A DNA stretch of 17,149 nucleotides from an uncultured Hyphomicrobiales bacterium (GCA_903891395.1 CAITEM010000420.1:1-17149), one strand, 5' to 3'; shown: positions 1-8,227, counted from the stretch's first letter. The notes: generated from the sequence alone by a model not told the origin. A program made the numbers and translations.

Positions 1-1
1 C

Positions 2-511
2 GTGCAGCGCGCCGATCTCAATCCGATCGAAGAGGCGGCCGGCTATCTGGCGCTGATGGAAGAGTTCAAGCACAGCCAGGACGACGTCGCGCAGATCGTC
101 GGCAAGAGCCGCCCGCATGTCGCCAATCTGTTGCGCCTCTTGAAGCTGTCGGAGCCGGTAAGGGCGCTGGTGCAATCCGGCGAATTGTCGGCCGGCCACG
201 CGCGGCAACTGATCGGCCAGCCGAACGCGCTGGAGATCGCGCAGGACATCATCAAGCGCGGCTTGAGCGTGCGGCAGATCGAAGCCGAGATGCGCAAGGA
301 CGGCGCGTCGCAGGCACGCGACGTGCGCAACGAGGCCAAGGGCTATACCAGCGGCGCCAAAGATGCCGACACCCGCGCGCTGGAAAAAAGATTATCCGAC
401 GCACTGGGTCTTGAGGTCTCGGTCGATCATCGCGGCGAGAGCGGCACGCTGATGATCAAGTACCGCGACCTCGATCAGCTCGACGAGGTGATCAGGAAGT
501 TGGGGAGTTAG
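2..511 (+). CDS. parB: Chromosome-partitioning protein ParB, C-terminal part (5' end outside window)
   Basis: ParB binds parS sites near the origin, spreads as a CTP-dependent clamp, and with the ParA ATPase segregates the chromosome. The visible 169 residues start just after the N-terminal nuclease-like domain: the segment NPIEEAAGY is the usual lead into the helix-turn-helix. The HTH lies at about residues 25-50 (SQDDVAQIVGKSRPHVANLL), followed by the linker and a C-terminal dimerisation domain ending in DLDQLDEVIRKLGS. ParB proteins are usually about 280-300 residues, so roughly 120 residues are missing upstream. The first in-frame GTG at position 2 is an internal codon, not the start. parA and gidB probably lie upstream, outside the window. 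The gene is convergent with the TadG-like gene downstream. Confidence 0.95.
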   Translation: MQRADLNPIEEAAGYLALMEEFKHSQDDVAQIVGKSRPHVANLLRLLKLSEPVRALVQSGELSAGHARQLIGQPNALEIAQDIIKRGLSVRQIEAEMRKDGASQARDVRNEAKGYTSGAKDADTRALEKRLSDALGLEVSVDHRGESGTLMIKYRDLDQLDEVIRKLGS

Positions 512-513
512 GG

Positions 514-541
514 CGCGCGTTTGAGCCGCGCGTTTGTATTT
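514..541 (+). terminator. Rho-independent terminator-like hairpin after parB
   Basis: Three bases after the parB stop, CGCGCG (514-519) can pair with CGCGCG (527-532) across a 7-base loop. A T-rich tract, TTTGTATTT (533-541), follows. The layout fits an intrinsic terminator for parB, and its position between convergent genes supports this. The stem is short and self-complementary, and the T tract is interrupted by G and A. Confidence 0.55.
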
Positions 542-615
542 AGCGGACCATCTCTCTGCGTTATCATGGCCGAACAACGCCCGGTGACGACTACGGACCT
601 GCGAATGCGGTCCGC

Positions 616-2016
616 CTATTTCGAGACGTACAAATTACTGAGATTGGTACCGATCGCGTTGAACGTCGTCACGATTTGGTTCGACGACGTCAAAAGAAAG
701 AACTTGCTTGAGTCCGTGGCGCAGCTCTGCAGCAACGTGGAGGTTGGATCGCCTCCGGTGTTGACCTGAATGGTGTAGATCGTGATGCCGGCGGCCTTGA
801 TGTTGGCGCAGGTGCCGCTCCCGGTCGACGTGACCATCCGCGAATCGACCTGCGTGCTGGTGGTGGAGCCGTCGCCGTACCAGCGATCCTCCGTGTTCAA
901 GCCGTCGCTCAACAGAATGATGACCTGCGAATAGGTGTAGTTCGGGTCCATGGCCGGCGATGTGAACGGCCCGCCGCCCACCAGCGTCTGCCAGCCCCAG
1001 ACCAAGCCGATCGGCTGGTTGGTGCTGCCCGACGGCTGCATGCTGTTGACGAGCGACGTCATCGACGTCCAGTCGTAGTTCAGCCCCATGATGGGCTGCG
1101 TGCAGGTCGAGGCCAGGTTCTGGTCGGCCGGATACATCGTTGCCGTATTGCCGCTGACCGGCGCGGTAATGGTCTCGTCGTAGTTGCCGGCGCTTGGCGC
1201 CGTCGCGCCGGTCGACAAGGGCGCGCCGCGGTCGGTGACGCAGCCATTCCATGTTGTGTGGCTGTCCGCTGTCCAGCTTCCGCGGGCCGCGCTGCAATCG
1301 CTCAATGTCTGCGGCTGGGTTCTGCCGGTATAACTGCGGCAGGTGCCGTTGTTCGCATTCCAGTCGGTCCAGTCGATGTAGGTCGCGGCGTAATTGGTCG
1401 AACCGATGTTGACGTCATTGGCGAAGGGCACGATCGACACGTAAACATCGCCGTTCGTTGCCGCGGCCGTGTTGAGCTGCGCCAGAAGATTATTGGTGGC
1501 GGTCTTGAGCGCGGTGATTTTACCGTTGTCCGCCATCGACCCGGTATTATCGAGCACCAGCGCGACACGAAGCCGCGACGATCCCCACTTCACAGTCGAC
1601 GACCCTGAGACGGTAATCGAATTGACGCCGACAACGCCCATGAAATCGGTCGGAACCGAGACCGAACCGTTGACGACGACCTGCGTACCGCCGCTCGTGG
1701 TGTAGGTCGGTGACACGACGATGTTGGTGGAGCCCGGCCGATTGAACAACGCGGTGAAATAAGCCTTGGCGTTGGTTTGAAGCTGCGCGGAAGAATCCGA
1801 CGTCGCTTCTTTCGATAACATCAACGCGGTGGAATCGAGCGCCGCCTGCATGTCGGCCTTGACGGAATTGGCGCGGCTATAATCGACGGCCGCACCGACA
1901 AAGCCGATCGCAGGAAGCGCGGCGAGCGCAAACGTAATGGCGACGTTGCCGGCGCGCTCACTGAAAAAGCGCCTCAGCGCCCGACGCAGGCGGCCGCGAA
2001 TATTCTTCGGGCGCAT
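616..2016 (-). CDS. TadG-like pilus assembly protein with von Willebrand factor A domain
   Basis: This resembles TadG of tight-adherence (Flp/Tad) pilus systems: an inner-membrane-anchored protein exposing a large periplasmic von Willebrand A domain. From the chosen start (466 residues), a basic N-terminus is followed by one TadE/TadG-type membrane segment at about residues 27-46 (ITFALAALPAIGFVGAAVDY). A linker leads to the VWA domain, whose metal-site motif DNTGS begins near residue 156. A later conserved segment reads IILLSDGLNTE. I chose the ATG at 2016 because GTGGAG lies 7 bases upstream. An in-frame ATG at 2097 would add 27 residues with no membrane or domain signal. No other tad gene (tadA-F, cpaB, rcpC) is visible, so it is an orphan copy, as is common in Rhizobiales. 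Its exact role is not shown here. Confidence 0.85.
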   Translation of the reverse strand: MRPKNIRGRLRRALRRFFSERAGNVAITFALAALPAIGFVGAAVDYSRANSVKADMQAALDSTALMLSKEATSDSSAQLQTNAKAYFTALFNRPGSTNIVVSPTYTTSGGTQVVVNGSVSVPTDFMGVVGVNSITVSGSSTVKWGSSRLRVALVLDNTGSMADNGKITALKTATNNLLAQLNTAAATNGDVYVSIVPFANDVNIGSTNYAATYIDWTDWNANNGTCRSYTGRTQPQTLSDCSAARGSWTADSHTTWNGCVTDRGAPLSTGATAPSAGNYDETITAPVSGNTATMYPADQNLASTCTQPIMGLNYDWTSMTSLVNSMQPSGSTNQPIGLVWGWQTLVGGGPFTSPAMDPNYTYSQVIILLSDGLNTEDRWYGDGSTTSTQVDSRMVTSTGSGTCANIKAAGITIYTIQVNTGGDPTSTLLQSCATDSSKFFLLTSSNQIVTTFNAIGTNLSNLYVSK

Positions 2017-2374
2017 CGCAAACTCCACGAAACGGCCGCCCCGAGCGTGCTGATACAACCGGTTCGATGAATCGTAAGTAAAGTTGACCGCGACCACGAC
2101 ATTACAAATCGGTCGGCAATTCGTAACGCCAATTTTATAACGGGCCTTCTGCGGCGGCTGCGGCAGCCCGCCGTAATCACGGCGCCAACAAACAGCCGGG
2201 CCGAATAGATTTCGCGTTACTAATTCTGCTTGCCAAAGTGTGTGTCCCGCATGCGGGGTTTGCCGGCGGGGGAGCGTCGTCCGGCTTTTGGCTCGGGCGA
2301 CCCCTTGGGGCGGCGGCGCCGATATGCAACGCTCCTTGTGCGATTGGTGAATTCAAAAGGCGGCGGGGGCGACC
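2017..2374. other. Divergent intergenic region between TadG-like and hydrolase genes
   Basis: About 358 bases hold no supported gene, and promoters for both flanking genes should lie here. The TadG side is AT-richer (about 2098-2145) and the hydrolase side is GC-rich. One perfect 12-base palindrome (2246-2257) is annotated separately. Short overlapping reading frames here read as antisense or off-frame translations of the hydrolase and lack domain or ribosome-site support. I found no confident -35/-10 pair. Confidence 0.5.
2246..2257. repeat. 12-base perfect palindrome upstream of the hydrolase gene
   Basis: CCCGCATGCGGG is its own reverse complement and lies about 118 bases upstream of the hydrolase start and 230 bases from the TadG start. 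It could be an operator for a dimeric regulator or a chance palindrome in GC-rich DNA. No second copy was noticed in the window. Confidence 0.3.
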
Positions 2375-3370
2375 ATGTCCAGCGACAAAGACCCAGGCAC
2401 TTCGATGTCCCGGCGCACGGTGCTTGGCACCGCGGCCGCGATGGCGGCGACGCCGGCAATGGCCGAGGTCTGCCAAGTCGGCCCGCCGCCGCACGAAAAA
2501 GGTCCCAAGGTCTGGATGGACATGGACCAGGTCGAGCTCGACGCGGCCTATGACCAGTCGGTCTATGCGCCGATGATCGCGCAGATCCAGAAGCGTTTCG
2601 CCACCAGCAGCGAGGAAGCGCGCCGCCGGCTCGGCGCGCCCAAGCGTTTCGCCTACGGGCCGACGGCGGTGGAAGGGCTCGATCTCTATCCGGCGAAAAC
2701 GCCGAACGCGCCGATCTTCGTGTTCATGCATGGCGGCGCCTGGCTGCGCGGCGAAGCCAAGGACTACGGCTATCCGGCCGAACTGTTCGTCAACGCCGGC
2801 GTCAATTTCATCGTGCTGGATTTCGTCTCGGTCGGCGCCGCCAACGGCGATCTCGGCGTCATGGCCGAGCAGGTCCGGCGCGGCATCGCCTGGGCCTACA
2901 AAAACGCCGCAAGCTATGGCGGCGACGCCGGTCGCTTCTATGTCGGCGGGCACTCGTCGGGCGGCCATCTGTGCGGCGTCGCGCTAGTGACCGACTGGGA
3001 GAAAGATTTTGGGCTGAAGCCGGATTTCATCACCGGCGGCCTGTGCATGAGCGGCATGTACGACATGAAGCCGGCGCGGCTGTCCAAGCGCAGTTCCTAC
3101 GTCAAGTTCACCGACGAGATGGAGCAGTCGATGAGTTCGCTGCGCCAGCTCGACAGATTGCGTGCGCCGATCATCGTCACCTACGGCACCTATGAGACAC
3201 CGGAATTCCAGCGCCAGAACCGGGATTTCGCGGCGGCGGTCAAAGCCGCCGGCAAGCCCGTCGAACTGATCGAAGCGCCGAACTACAATCACTTCGAGAT
3301 GTGCGAGAGCCTTGGCAATCCGTATGGACCGAACGGCCGCGCCGCACTCAAGCTGATGAAGCTGGGCTGA
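2375..3370 (+). CDS. Exported alpha/beta hydrolase, arylformamidase (kynurenine formamidase)-like
   Basis: This serine hydrolase of the HGGxW group resembles animal and fungal kynurenine formamidases more than ordinary esterases. The oxyanion motif HGGAW is at 119-123, the nucleophile Ser194 sits in GHSSGG, and the likely acid is Glu274 in YETPEF, which aligns with the DSPEF/ESPEF segment of arylformamidases. The base is His306 in NHFE. The acid-to-His spacing of 32 matches my recollection of the human enzyme. The N-terminus has a twin-arginine signal (SRRTVLG, then an Ala-rich stretch ending AMA before residue 31), so it is probably periplasmic, which is odd for a tryptophan-catabolic enzyme. 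The substrate may be another ester or amide. The ATG at 2375 follows a G-rich ribosome site. The ATG at 2405 would still keep the Tat motif. No kynurenine pathway genes are nearby. Confidence 0.85.
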   Translation: MSSDKDPGTSMSRRTVLGTAAAMAATPAMAEVCQVGPPPHEKGPKVWMDMDQVELDAAYDQSVYAPMIAQIQKRFATSSEEARRRLGAPKRFAYGPTAVEGLDLYPAKTPNAPIFVFMHGGAWLRGEAKDYGYPAELFVNAGVNFIVLDFVSVGAANGDLGVMAEQVRRGIAWAYKNAASYGGDAGRFYVGGHSSGGHLCGVALVTDWEKDFGLKPDFITGGLCMSGMYDMKPARLSKRSSYVKFTDEMEQSMSSLRQLDRLRAPIIVTYGTYETPEFQRQNRDFAAAVKAAGKPVELIEAPNYNHFEMCESLGNPYGPNGRAALKLMKLG

Positions 3371-3505
3371 GTCGCGCGCTTCAATCCGTAGAGACGCCTC
3401 GCTGCGCTTGGCTCGTCAGGATGAGCGCGGAGTGGCATCAAGTCTTTCGTTACCTGATTGTCCTATGCTGCGCGATCCAACGGCAACCGGATCGCATAGC
3501 GCCGT

Positions 3506-4150
3506 ATGTCTGTACCTTTCACCCGCATCAGCCGCCGCGCGCTGATGCTGAGTGCGCCGCTGGTGGTAACCGGCTGCGGCGTATCGCCGGGCCAGTTCGG
3601 CTGGACCGCCGGTGGCGGCGATTACGGTGCGCTCAATGACAACGGCGTCACGATCCCCGCGCTCAATCTCGGCGCCATCGATTCCAGCTTTGTCCGCCAG
3701 CCCGTGACGTGGCGGGGCGCGGAGCGGCCCGGCAATGTCGTCGTCGATGTGCCGCAACGCTATCTCTATGTCGTGCAACACGGCGGCCGCGCCATGCGCT
3801 ACGCCGTCGGCGTTGGCCGCGACGAGGTTTCCAATTTCCACGGCAGCGCCCTGATCGGCCGCAAGGAGCGGTGGCCGCCGTGGCGGCCGACGCCGCAGAT
3901 GATGGCGCTGATGCCGGAATATCGCGCCTATGCCGGCGGCATGCCGGGCGGGATCGGCAATCCGCTCGGCGCGCGGGCGCTCTATCTCTATAGCGGAGGG
4001 CAGGACACGTATTTTCGTCTGCACGGCACCAATGAGCCCGACAGTATCGGGCAGGCGGTGTCGTCCGGCTGCGTCCGGCTGTTCAACCAGGACATCGTCG
4101 ATCTTTATAATCGCGTGCCGCTCGGCGCCGTGGTGACGGTGATCGCTTGA
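3506..4150 (+). CDS. L,D-transpeptidase (YkuD family) lipoprotein, copy 1
   Basis: YkuD-family transpeptidases form 3-3 peptidoglycan cross-links or attach proteins to peptidoglycan, through a thioester on an active-site cysteine. The 214-residue protein carries the signature with His173 in HGT and Cys189 in SSGCVRL. The N-terminus combines twin arginines (SRRALML) with a lipobox ending at Cys24 (VTGC), predicting a lipid-anchored envelope protein. The catalytic domain occupies about residues 72-213 and no peptidoglycan-binding domain is present. The ribosome site before the ATG at 3506 is weak, but this start gives the full signal peptide. A close paralogue lies at 8367-9002, about two-thirds identical by eye, including the flanking RLFNxDIVDLYNRVPLG segment. 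The gene is convergent with the DUF1003 gene. Confidence 0.92.
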   Translation: MSVPFTRISRRALMLSAPLVVTGCGVSPGQFGWTAGGGDYGALNDNGVTIPALNLGAIDSSFVRQPVTWRGAERPGNVVVDVPQRYLYVVQHGGRAMRYAVGVGRDEVSNFHGSALIGRKERWPPWRPTPQMMALMPEYRAYAGGMPGGIGNPLGARALYLYSGGQDTYFRLHGTNEPDSIGQAVSSGCVRLFNQDIVDLYNRVPLGAVVTVIA

Positions 4151-4177
4151 GCGCTGACGCGCTCGAACATGGCCCGC

Positions 4178-4627
4178 TTACGCCGGCTTGTCCTTGCGCA
4201 GCAGCGCGGTCAGCTCCTTGATGGCTTCGCTCAGTTGCAAGACTTCGGTCTCGCGCAACTGATCGATCTTCTGGTGCAGCAGTTCGATCTCGAGTTCGGC
4301 TTTGACGTTGACCCTGAAATCGTTCTCGGCGGATTTGCGGTCGATGTCCTGCTGCCGGTTCTGACTCATCATGATGAAGGGCGCGGCATAGGCGGCCTGA
4401 AACGACAGCGCCAGGTTGAGCAGGATGAAGGGATAGGGGTCCCACTGCTGGATGTAGGCCGTGACGTTGAGCACGATCCAGAACAGCAGAATGACCGACT
4501 GGATGATGATGAAGGTCCACGAGCCCATGGTCGCCGCGATCGTGTCGGCAATCTTCTGGCCGACCGTGAGCGGCGGGATGCTGGACGCTTCGCCATCGGG
4601 CGTGCCGCGCATGCCCCGGCGCAACAT
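4178..4627 (-). CDS. DUF1003 family membrane protein, start affected by an upstream in-frame amber codon
   Basis: DUF1003 proteins are small bacterial inner-membrane proteins of unknown role. Family features are clear: GSWTFIIIQ, the first helix at about residues 37-59, the WDPYPFILLNL segment, a second helix at about 65-88 ending in APFIMMSQNRQ, then DRKSAENDF and a C-terminal helical, coiled-coil-like tail (about 110-145). The first ATG after the amber codon is at 4627, but its ribosome site is weak (CAGG directly before it). A better-placed ATG at 4696, preceded by GGGGAA, is in the same frame but meets TAG at codon 10. Either translation restarts at 4627 or nearby, with the whole conserved domain intact, or the gene has recently been damaged. 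Confidence 0.8.
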   Translation of the reverse strand: MLRRGMRGTPDGEASSIPPLTVGQKIADTIAATMGSWTFIIIQSVILLFWIVLNVTAYIQQWDPYPFILLNLALSFQAAYAAPFIMMSQNRQQDIDRKSAENDFRVNVKAELEIELLHQKIDQLRETEVLQLSEAIKELTALLRKDKPA

Positions 4628-4696
4628 CCTGAGTTCGTTCAGCAGCCGGTGCTCGGCGTCCAGCAGCTAGACTTTCAAGGCCTGAAACTTGTCCAT
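4628..4696 (-). other. 5' extension of the DUF1003 gene containing in-frame TAG at codon 10
   Basis: From ATG 4696 the frame encodes MDKFQALKV, then TAG (4669-4667), then a coding-like stretch LLDAEHRLLNELR that runs straight into MLRRG of the annotated gene. GGGGAA lies 7 bases before the ATG. The amphipathic, Leu-rich character after the TAG suggests the native N-terminus was lost to a single substitution, for example CAG to TAG. A 9-codon leader peptide is a less likely alternative. Confidence 0.5.
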
Positions 4697-4876
4697 GTCG
4701 GCGTTCCCCGGTGTGTGAGTCGCGCGTCGTCAGGCGGTAGCGCCATCGGACGGCTACGCCAATAACCACGGTGCATAAAGGTGACTCTATCCGCGCGCTT
4801 GCGAGCGGGCGAGCGCCATGCCAGCATTTGGCAACAACACGACAACGATAACAACACGTGCTTTTGGGGAGGTTGC

Positions 4877-5869
4877 ATGACTCATCGGGAAGGGTTTCGT
4901 CCGTCGTCGCGCGGAATGTCGCGGCGGCAATTCGGTCTGACGGCGGGCGCGGCGCTGATGTCGCCGTCCCTCGTTACCGCTGCGCGCGCCGACACCTATC
5001 CGAGCCGGCCGATCACCATCGTGGTGCCGGCGGCGGCGGGCGGGCCGAGCGATACCATCGGCCGCTCGGCCGCGGTGCGGCTGCAGCAGAAATTCAACCA
5101 GACCGTCATCGTCGAAAACAAAGGCGGCGCTTCGGGCAACCTCGGCGCGGCGTCGGCGGCCAAGGCCGAACCCGACGGCTACACGCTGGTCGTGCTGCTG
5201 GCGCCGCTGGCGCAGAACATCGCGATCTACCGCGATCCGGGCTTCAGCCTCGAGAAGGATTTCACGCCGTTGGCACACATGGCGTCGGTCGATCTGGTGA
5301 TCGCGGCGCGCAAGAATCTGCCGATCAACACGCTCGACGAGTTTCTGGCCTACACCAAAGCCAATCCCGGCAAGATCAGTTGCGGCAGCCAGTCGCCGCC
5401 GCAGATGCAATATCTGATGCGCACCACCGGCATCGATATGACGGTAGCGCCGTACAAGGGCTCGTCGCTGATCACCAACGATCTGATCGGTGGGCAAATT
5501 GACGTCGGCCTGGTGCCGTACTCCGACATCGCGCAGCACATCGCCGCCGGCACCGTGAAAGTGCTGTTCACCAACGGACCGAAGCGCGTGCGGCAGTTGC
5601 CGGACGTGATGGCGGTCGGTGAACGCTTCCCCGGCTTCTATTTCTGGAGCTGGTACGGCATCGCCGCGCCGGCGCGCACACCGGCGCCGATCGTCGCGCG
5701 GCTGCGGACCGAATTGATCGAGGTTGCCAAGTCGCCGGACTTTGTCGCCTTCGTGTCGAAGCTCGGGCTGGCTTCGGTCGACGAGCCGGGCAAGTTCAAC
5801 GAGGTCATCGGCGCCGAGATCGCGCAGTGGAAACGGCTGGTCGACGAACTTCAGTTGCCGAGAATTTAA
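4877..5869 (+). CDS. Bug/TctC-family tripartite tricarboxylate transporter substrate-binding protein
   Basis: Bug receptors are periplasmic proteins that bind carboxylates or other small metabolites, classically for TctAB membrane partners. The 330-residue product has a Tat-type signal (SRRQFGLTAGAAL, cleavage probably after ARA) followed by the family start YPSRPITIVVPAAAGGPSD. Internal hallmarks include VENKGGASGNLGA, then VAPYKGSSLITNDLIGGQID, and a C-terminal half with WYGIAAPARTPAPI. The ATG at 4877 is chosen because GGGGAGG (4866-4872) lies 4 bases before it. The longer frame from 4781 has no ribosome site and puts extra residues before the signal peptide. No tctA or tctB is present, so it is an orphan receptor. 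Its stop codon overlaps the stop of the convergent kinase gene by four bases. Confidence 0.92.
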   Translation: MTHREGFRPSSRGMSRRQFGLTAGAALMSPSLVTAARADTYPSRPITIVVPAAAGGPSDTIGRSAAVRLQQKFNQTVIVENKGGASGNLGAASAAKAEPDGYTLVVLLAPLAQNIAIYRDPGFSLEKDFTPLAHMASVDLVIAARKNLPINTLDEFLAYTKANPGKISCGSQSPPQMQYLMRTTGIDMTVAPYKGSSLITNDLIGGQIDVGLVPYSDIAQHIAAGTVKVLFTNGPKRVRQLPDVMAVGERFPGFYFWSWYGIAAPARTPAPIVARLRTELIEVAKSPDFVAFVSKLGLASVDEPGKFNEVIGAEIAQWKRLVDELQLPRI

Positions 5870-6819
5870 GCCGCCAGCGTCACGCGGACGCGGCAGCCCG
5901 GTTCGGCATCTTCCCAGTCGATGGTGCCGCCAAGCTGCTTCACCAGCATCTTGGTGAGGCGCGTGCCAATACCGCCGCTGCCGCCGGTTATCAGGCCCCC
6001 GCCATTGTCCTCAACGATCAGCGTGCGCGGTGCCGCGTTGCGCAGCGTCACCCGCACGACGCCGGGACGGTTATCGGGGAAGGCGTATTTCAGCGCGTTG
6101 GTCACCAGCTCGTTGACTATGAGGCCGAGCGGAATGGCGTCGCGCGACTTCATCACCGTGGCCTCGACGTCGACGTCCATCTTGATCGGCCGGACGTCGC
6201 GCAGGCTGGCGGCGAGGTGGTCGCACAGTTTGGTCAGGTATTCCTTGATGTCGATTTCGGCTTCGTTGGTAAAAGGGCCGACATGATCGTGCGCGCCGGC
6301 GATGGCGCGAATGCGCGAGATGGCATTTTCAAGCGCTGCCTTGGTGCCGTCGTCCTTTTCGCCGCGCGCCTGCAGCGACAGCACCGACACCACCATCGCT
6401 AGATCGTTCTTGGTGCGATGACGCAACTCCTGCAACAGCAGATCTTTGGCCTGCTCGGCGGCGACCGCGCGCTCGAAGCCCATGCGCAGGCCTTCGCTGA
6501 CGAAAGCGACGCCTATCGATATGACGGTGAACGTTCCGAGCAGCGGCGCGATGTCGTACAGCAGCGATTTATCGCCGCCGGTGAGCTGGACATACATGAA
6601 GGCGACGCTGAGCGCTGTGGCGACGAAACCGCTGCCATGGTCGAACAGCACGGAGGCCAGGAAGATCGCCAGATAGAAAATGAAGAAGCCGTAGATGCCG
6701 GTTTCCGCGTGCACCAGCTTCACCAGCCCGACGCACAGCGCCACCAGCACGGCGGTGAAGGCGTAGCGCACGGCCGTCGATGGCGGTCGCGGGGGCAAAA
6801 GGCTGAGCAGGCGTTCCAT
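5866..6819 (-). CDS. Membrane sensor histidine kinase, DUF4118-HisKA_2-HATPase
   Basis: The N-terminal region (residues about 17-110) has several hydrophobic helices typical of the KdpD-like DUF4118 membrane module. A HisKA_2-type phosphoacceptor follows, with His134 in LRHRTKNDL. The ATP-binding domain has the N box LGLIVNELVTNALKYAF and the G boxes VEDNGGGL and GGSGGIGTRL. This kinase class is frequent in alphaproteobacteria and often feeds single-domain regulators or the PhyR general stress response, but no response regulator or anti-sigma gene is here. The ATG at 6819 is preferred over the in-frame TTG at 6834, since GAGG lies 9 bases before it. It is divergent from a second HisKA_2 kinase 202 bases away. 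The input signal is unknown. Confidence 0.9.
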   Translation of the reverse strand: MERLLSLLPPRPPSTAVRYAFTAVLVALCVGLVKLVHAETGIYGFFIFYLAIFLASVLFDHGSGFVATALSVAFMYVQLTGGDKSLLYDIAPLLGTFTVISIGVAFVSEGLRMGFERAVAAEQAKDLLLQELRHRTKNDLAMVVSVLSLQARGEKDDGTKAALENAISRIRAIAGAHDHVGPFTNEAEIDIKEYLTKLCDHLAASLRDVRPIKMDVDVEATVMKSRDAIPLGLIVNELVTNALKYAFPDNRPGVVRVTLRNAAPRTLIVEDNGGGLITGGSGGIGTRLTKMLVKQLGGTIDWEDAEPGCRVRVTLAA

Positions 6820-7021
6820 GAAGTTCGGCCTCAACGCCGGCGTTCGAGCGGATTGTCAGAGATGTTTGGATTGCCGAAATCGTCCCCAAAGTAATGCCTT
6901 CAGGTTAAACGAGTTCCTCGCCAACATCAGATTACCTCCGGGGCAGACCAACGCATAACTCAATTGAGGCGCTGGCAAGGCATTCGGCGGTACGACAGCG
7001 AAGTGTGTTACGTGCTTATCC
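6820..7021. promoter_or_regulatory. Divergent promoter region between the two histidine kinases
   Basis: This 202-base region must carry start signals for both kinase genes. It contains the 10-base palindrome CTCAATTGAG (6959-6968). On the minus strand, GGAAC is followed after 16 bases by CATT, a poor partial match to the EcfG stress sigma factor pattern (GGAAC, 16-17 bases, CGTT). Neither is strong enough to name a regulator. Confidence 0.3.
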
Positions 7022-8227
7022 ATGGCATCCAGCAGCCCTGTCAAACCGGTTGTCGAAATTGCGCCCGGCGAGCCGCCCAACGATGACCTGAGCGGTCGCG
7101 CGCTCCGGCTGCGCATTCGCCAGCAGGAGTTACTCGCGGAACTTGGCGTTTTCGCTTTGCAAGGCACTAATCTCGTCGGCATGCTCGATCACACCGCGCG
7201 CATGACCGCCGAAGGCTTGGGTGCCGAATACTGTAAGGTACTGGAGTTTATCCCCGCGGAAAACAGATTGCTGGTGCGGGCCGGTGTCGGCTGGGACGAG
7301 GGCGTCGTCGGCAAAGCCAGCGTCGGCGCCGATCTGGCGTCGCCGGCGGGTTACGCTTTGCGTACTGGCAAGCCGGTGATCTCCAATCATCTGGAAAACG
7401 AAAAACGCTTCCGAACGCCAGAACTGCTCGCGGAGCATGGCATTCACCGCGCCATGAATGTCATTCTGCAGGGTGACGGTTCGCCTTTCGGTGTACTCGA
7501 AGTCGACAGCAAATCCGAGGGCGAATTTAATGAGCATGACGTTGCCTTTCTGCAGGGCGCCGCCAACATCCTCGGCATGGCGATCGAGCAGCGGCAATAT
7601 CAGCTCAAGCTGCAGGCGGCGCTCGACCGGCATCAAGTGCTGCTCAAGGAGGTCAACCACCGCGTCAAGAACAGTTTGCAGGTGGTGTCAAGCATGCTGC
7701 AACTGCAATCCAACAATGCCGGCAACCCGGAACTGAGCGAGCAACTTCAGGAGGCGTCAAGCCGCGTCAACGCGGTGGGCCGCGCCTATGAGCGGCTGGC
7801 CTACAACGCCGACTACGAAAACATCGATCTGGTCGATTATCTGCGCGAAGTGATCGGCGATCTCGACAGCGCGGTTGCGCCTTGCAAGGTTCACCTTGAG
7901 GCGCCCGAAAAAATTCAATTCGCCGCCGATCGTGCCATTCTCGTTGCGCTGGTCATCAACGAATTGGTTTTAAACGCCGGAAAATACGCCTACCCGGGCT
8001 GCCCCGACGGCGATATCTGGGTGCGCGTGTTTCGCACCGACGACAAAGCCGTCCTGGTATCGGTACGGGACGACGGCGTTGGATTGCCAGCGGGCTTCGA
8101 TCCTTCAACCAGCAAGCGGCTGGGCAGCAGGCTGGTCAACGCGTTGTCCAAGCAGCTTGGCGCCGAACTAACGCGGCCTTCGGTGACCCGCGGCACCAAT
8201 TTCACTTTGCTGGTCCCGCTTCATTAG
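7022..8227 (+). CDS. Soluble sensor histidine kinase, GAF-HisKA_2-HATPase
   Basis: The 401-residue protein has no membrane segment or signal peptide. A GAF domain spans about residues 40-195, with segments such as VGWDEGVVGKASVG and SPFGVLEVDSKSEGEF. A coiled linker leads to the HisKA_2 motif LLKEVNHRVKNSLQVV, with His213 as phosphoacceptor. The ATPase domain has the N box LVALVINELVLNAGKYAY, the G1 box VRDDGVGLP and the G2-like segment SKRLGSRLV. The GAF domain suggests a cytoplasmic small-molecule, redox or light input, but no bilin-attachment cysteine stands out, so the ligand is unknown. The ATG at 7022 lacks a clear ribosome site. No cognate response regulator is adjacent. It shares kinase class and the divergent region with the membrane kinase upstream. 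Confidence 0.9.
   Translation: MASSSPVKPVVEIAPGEPPNDDLSGRALRLRIRQQELLAELGVFALQGTNLVGMLDHTARMTAEGLGAEYCKVLEFIPAENRLLVRAGVGWDEGVVGKASVGADLASPAGYALRTGKPVISNHLENEKRFRTPELLAEHGIHRAMNVILQGDGSPFGVLEVDSKSEGEFNEHDVAFLQGAANILGMAIEQRQYQLKLQAALDRHQVLLKEVNHRVKNSLQVVSSMLQLQSNNAGNPELSEQLQEASSRVNAVGRAYERLAYNADYENIDLVDYLREVIGDLDSAVAPCKVHLEAPEKIQFAADRAILVALVINELVLNAGKYAYPGCPDGDIWVRVFRTDDKAVLVSVRDDGVGLPAGFDPSTSKRLGSRLVNALSKQLGAELTRPSVTRGTNFTLLVPLH

Noticed and set aside
521..769. 82-residue plus-strand frame after parB
   Set aside because: It starts inside the terminator hairpin and overlaps the end of the TadG gene, with no ribosome site or motif.
2177..2968. Long open frame antisense to the hydrolase gene
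   Set aside because: It has an Arg/His/Asp-rich antisense composition and no domain, while the opposite strand encodes a clear hydrolase with a complete triad.
4667..4669. Pyrrolysine reading of the TAG in the DUF1003 leader
   Set aside because: Pyrrolysine is not expected in this group, the position is not catalytic, and there is no supporting context.
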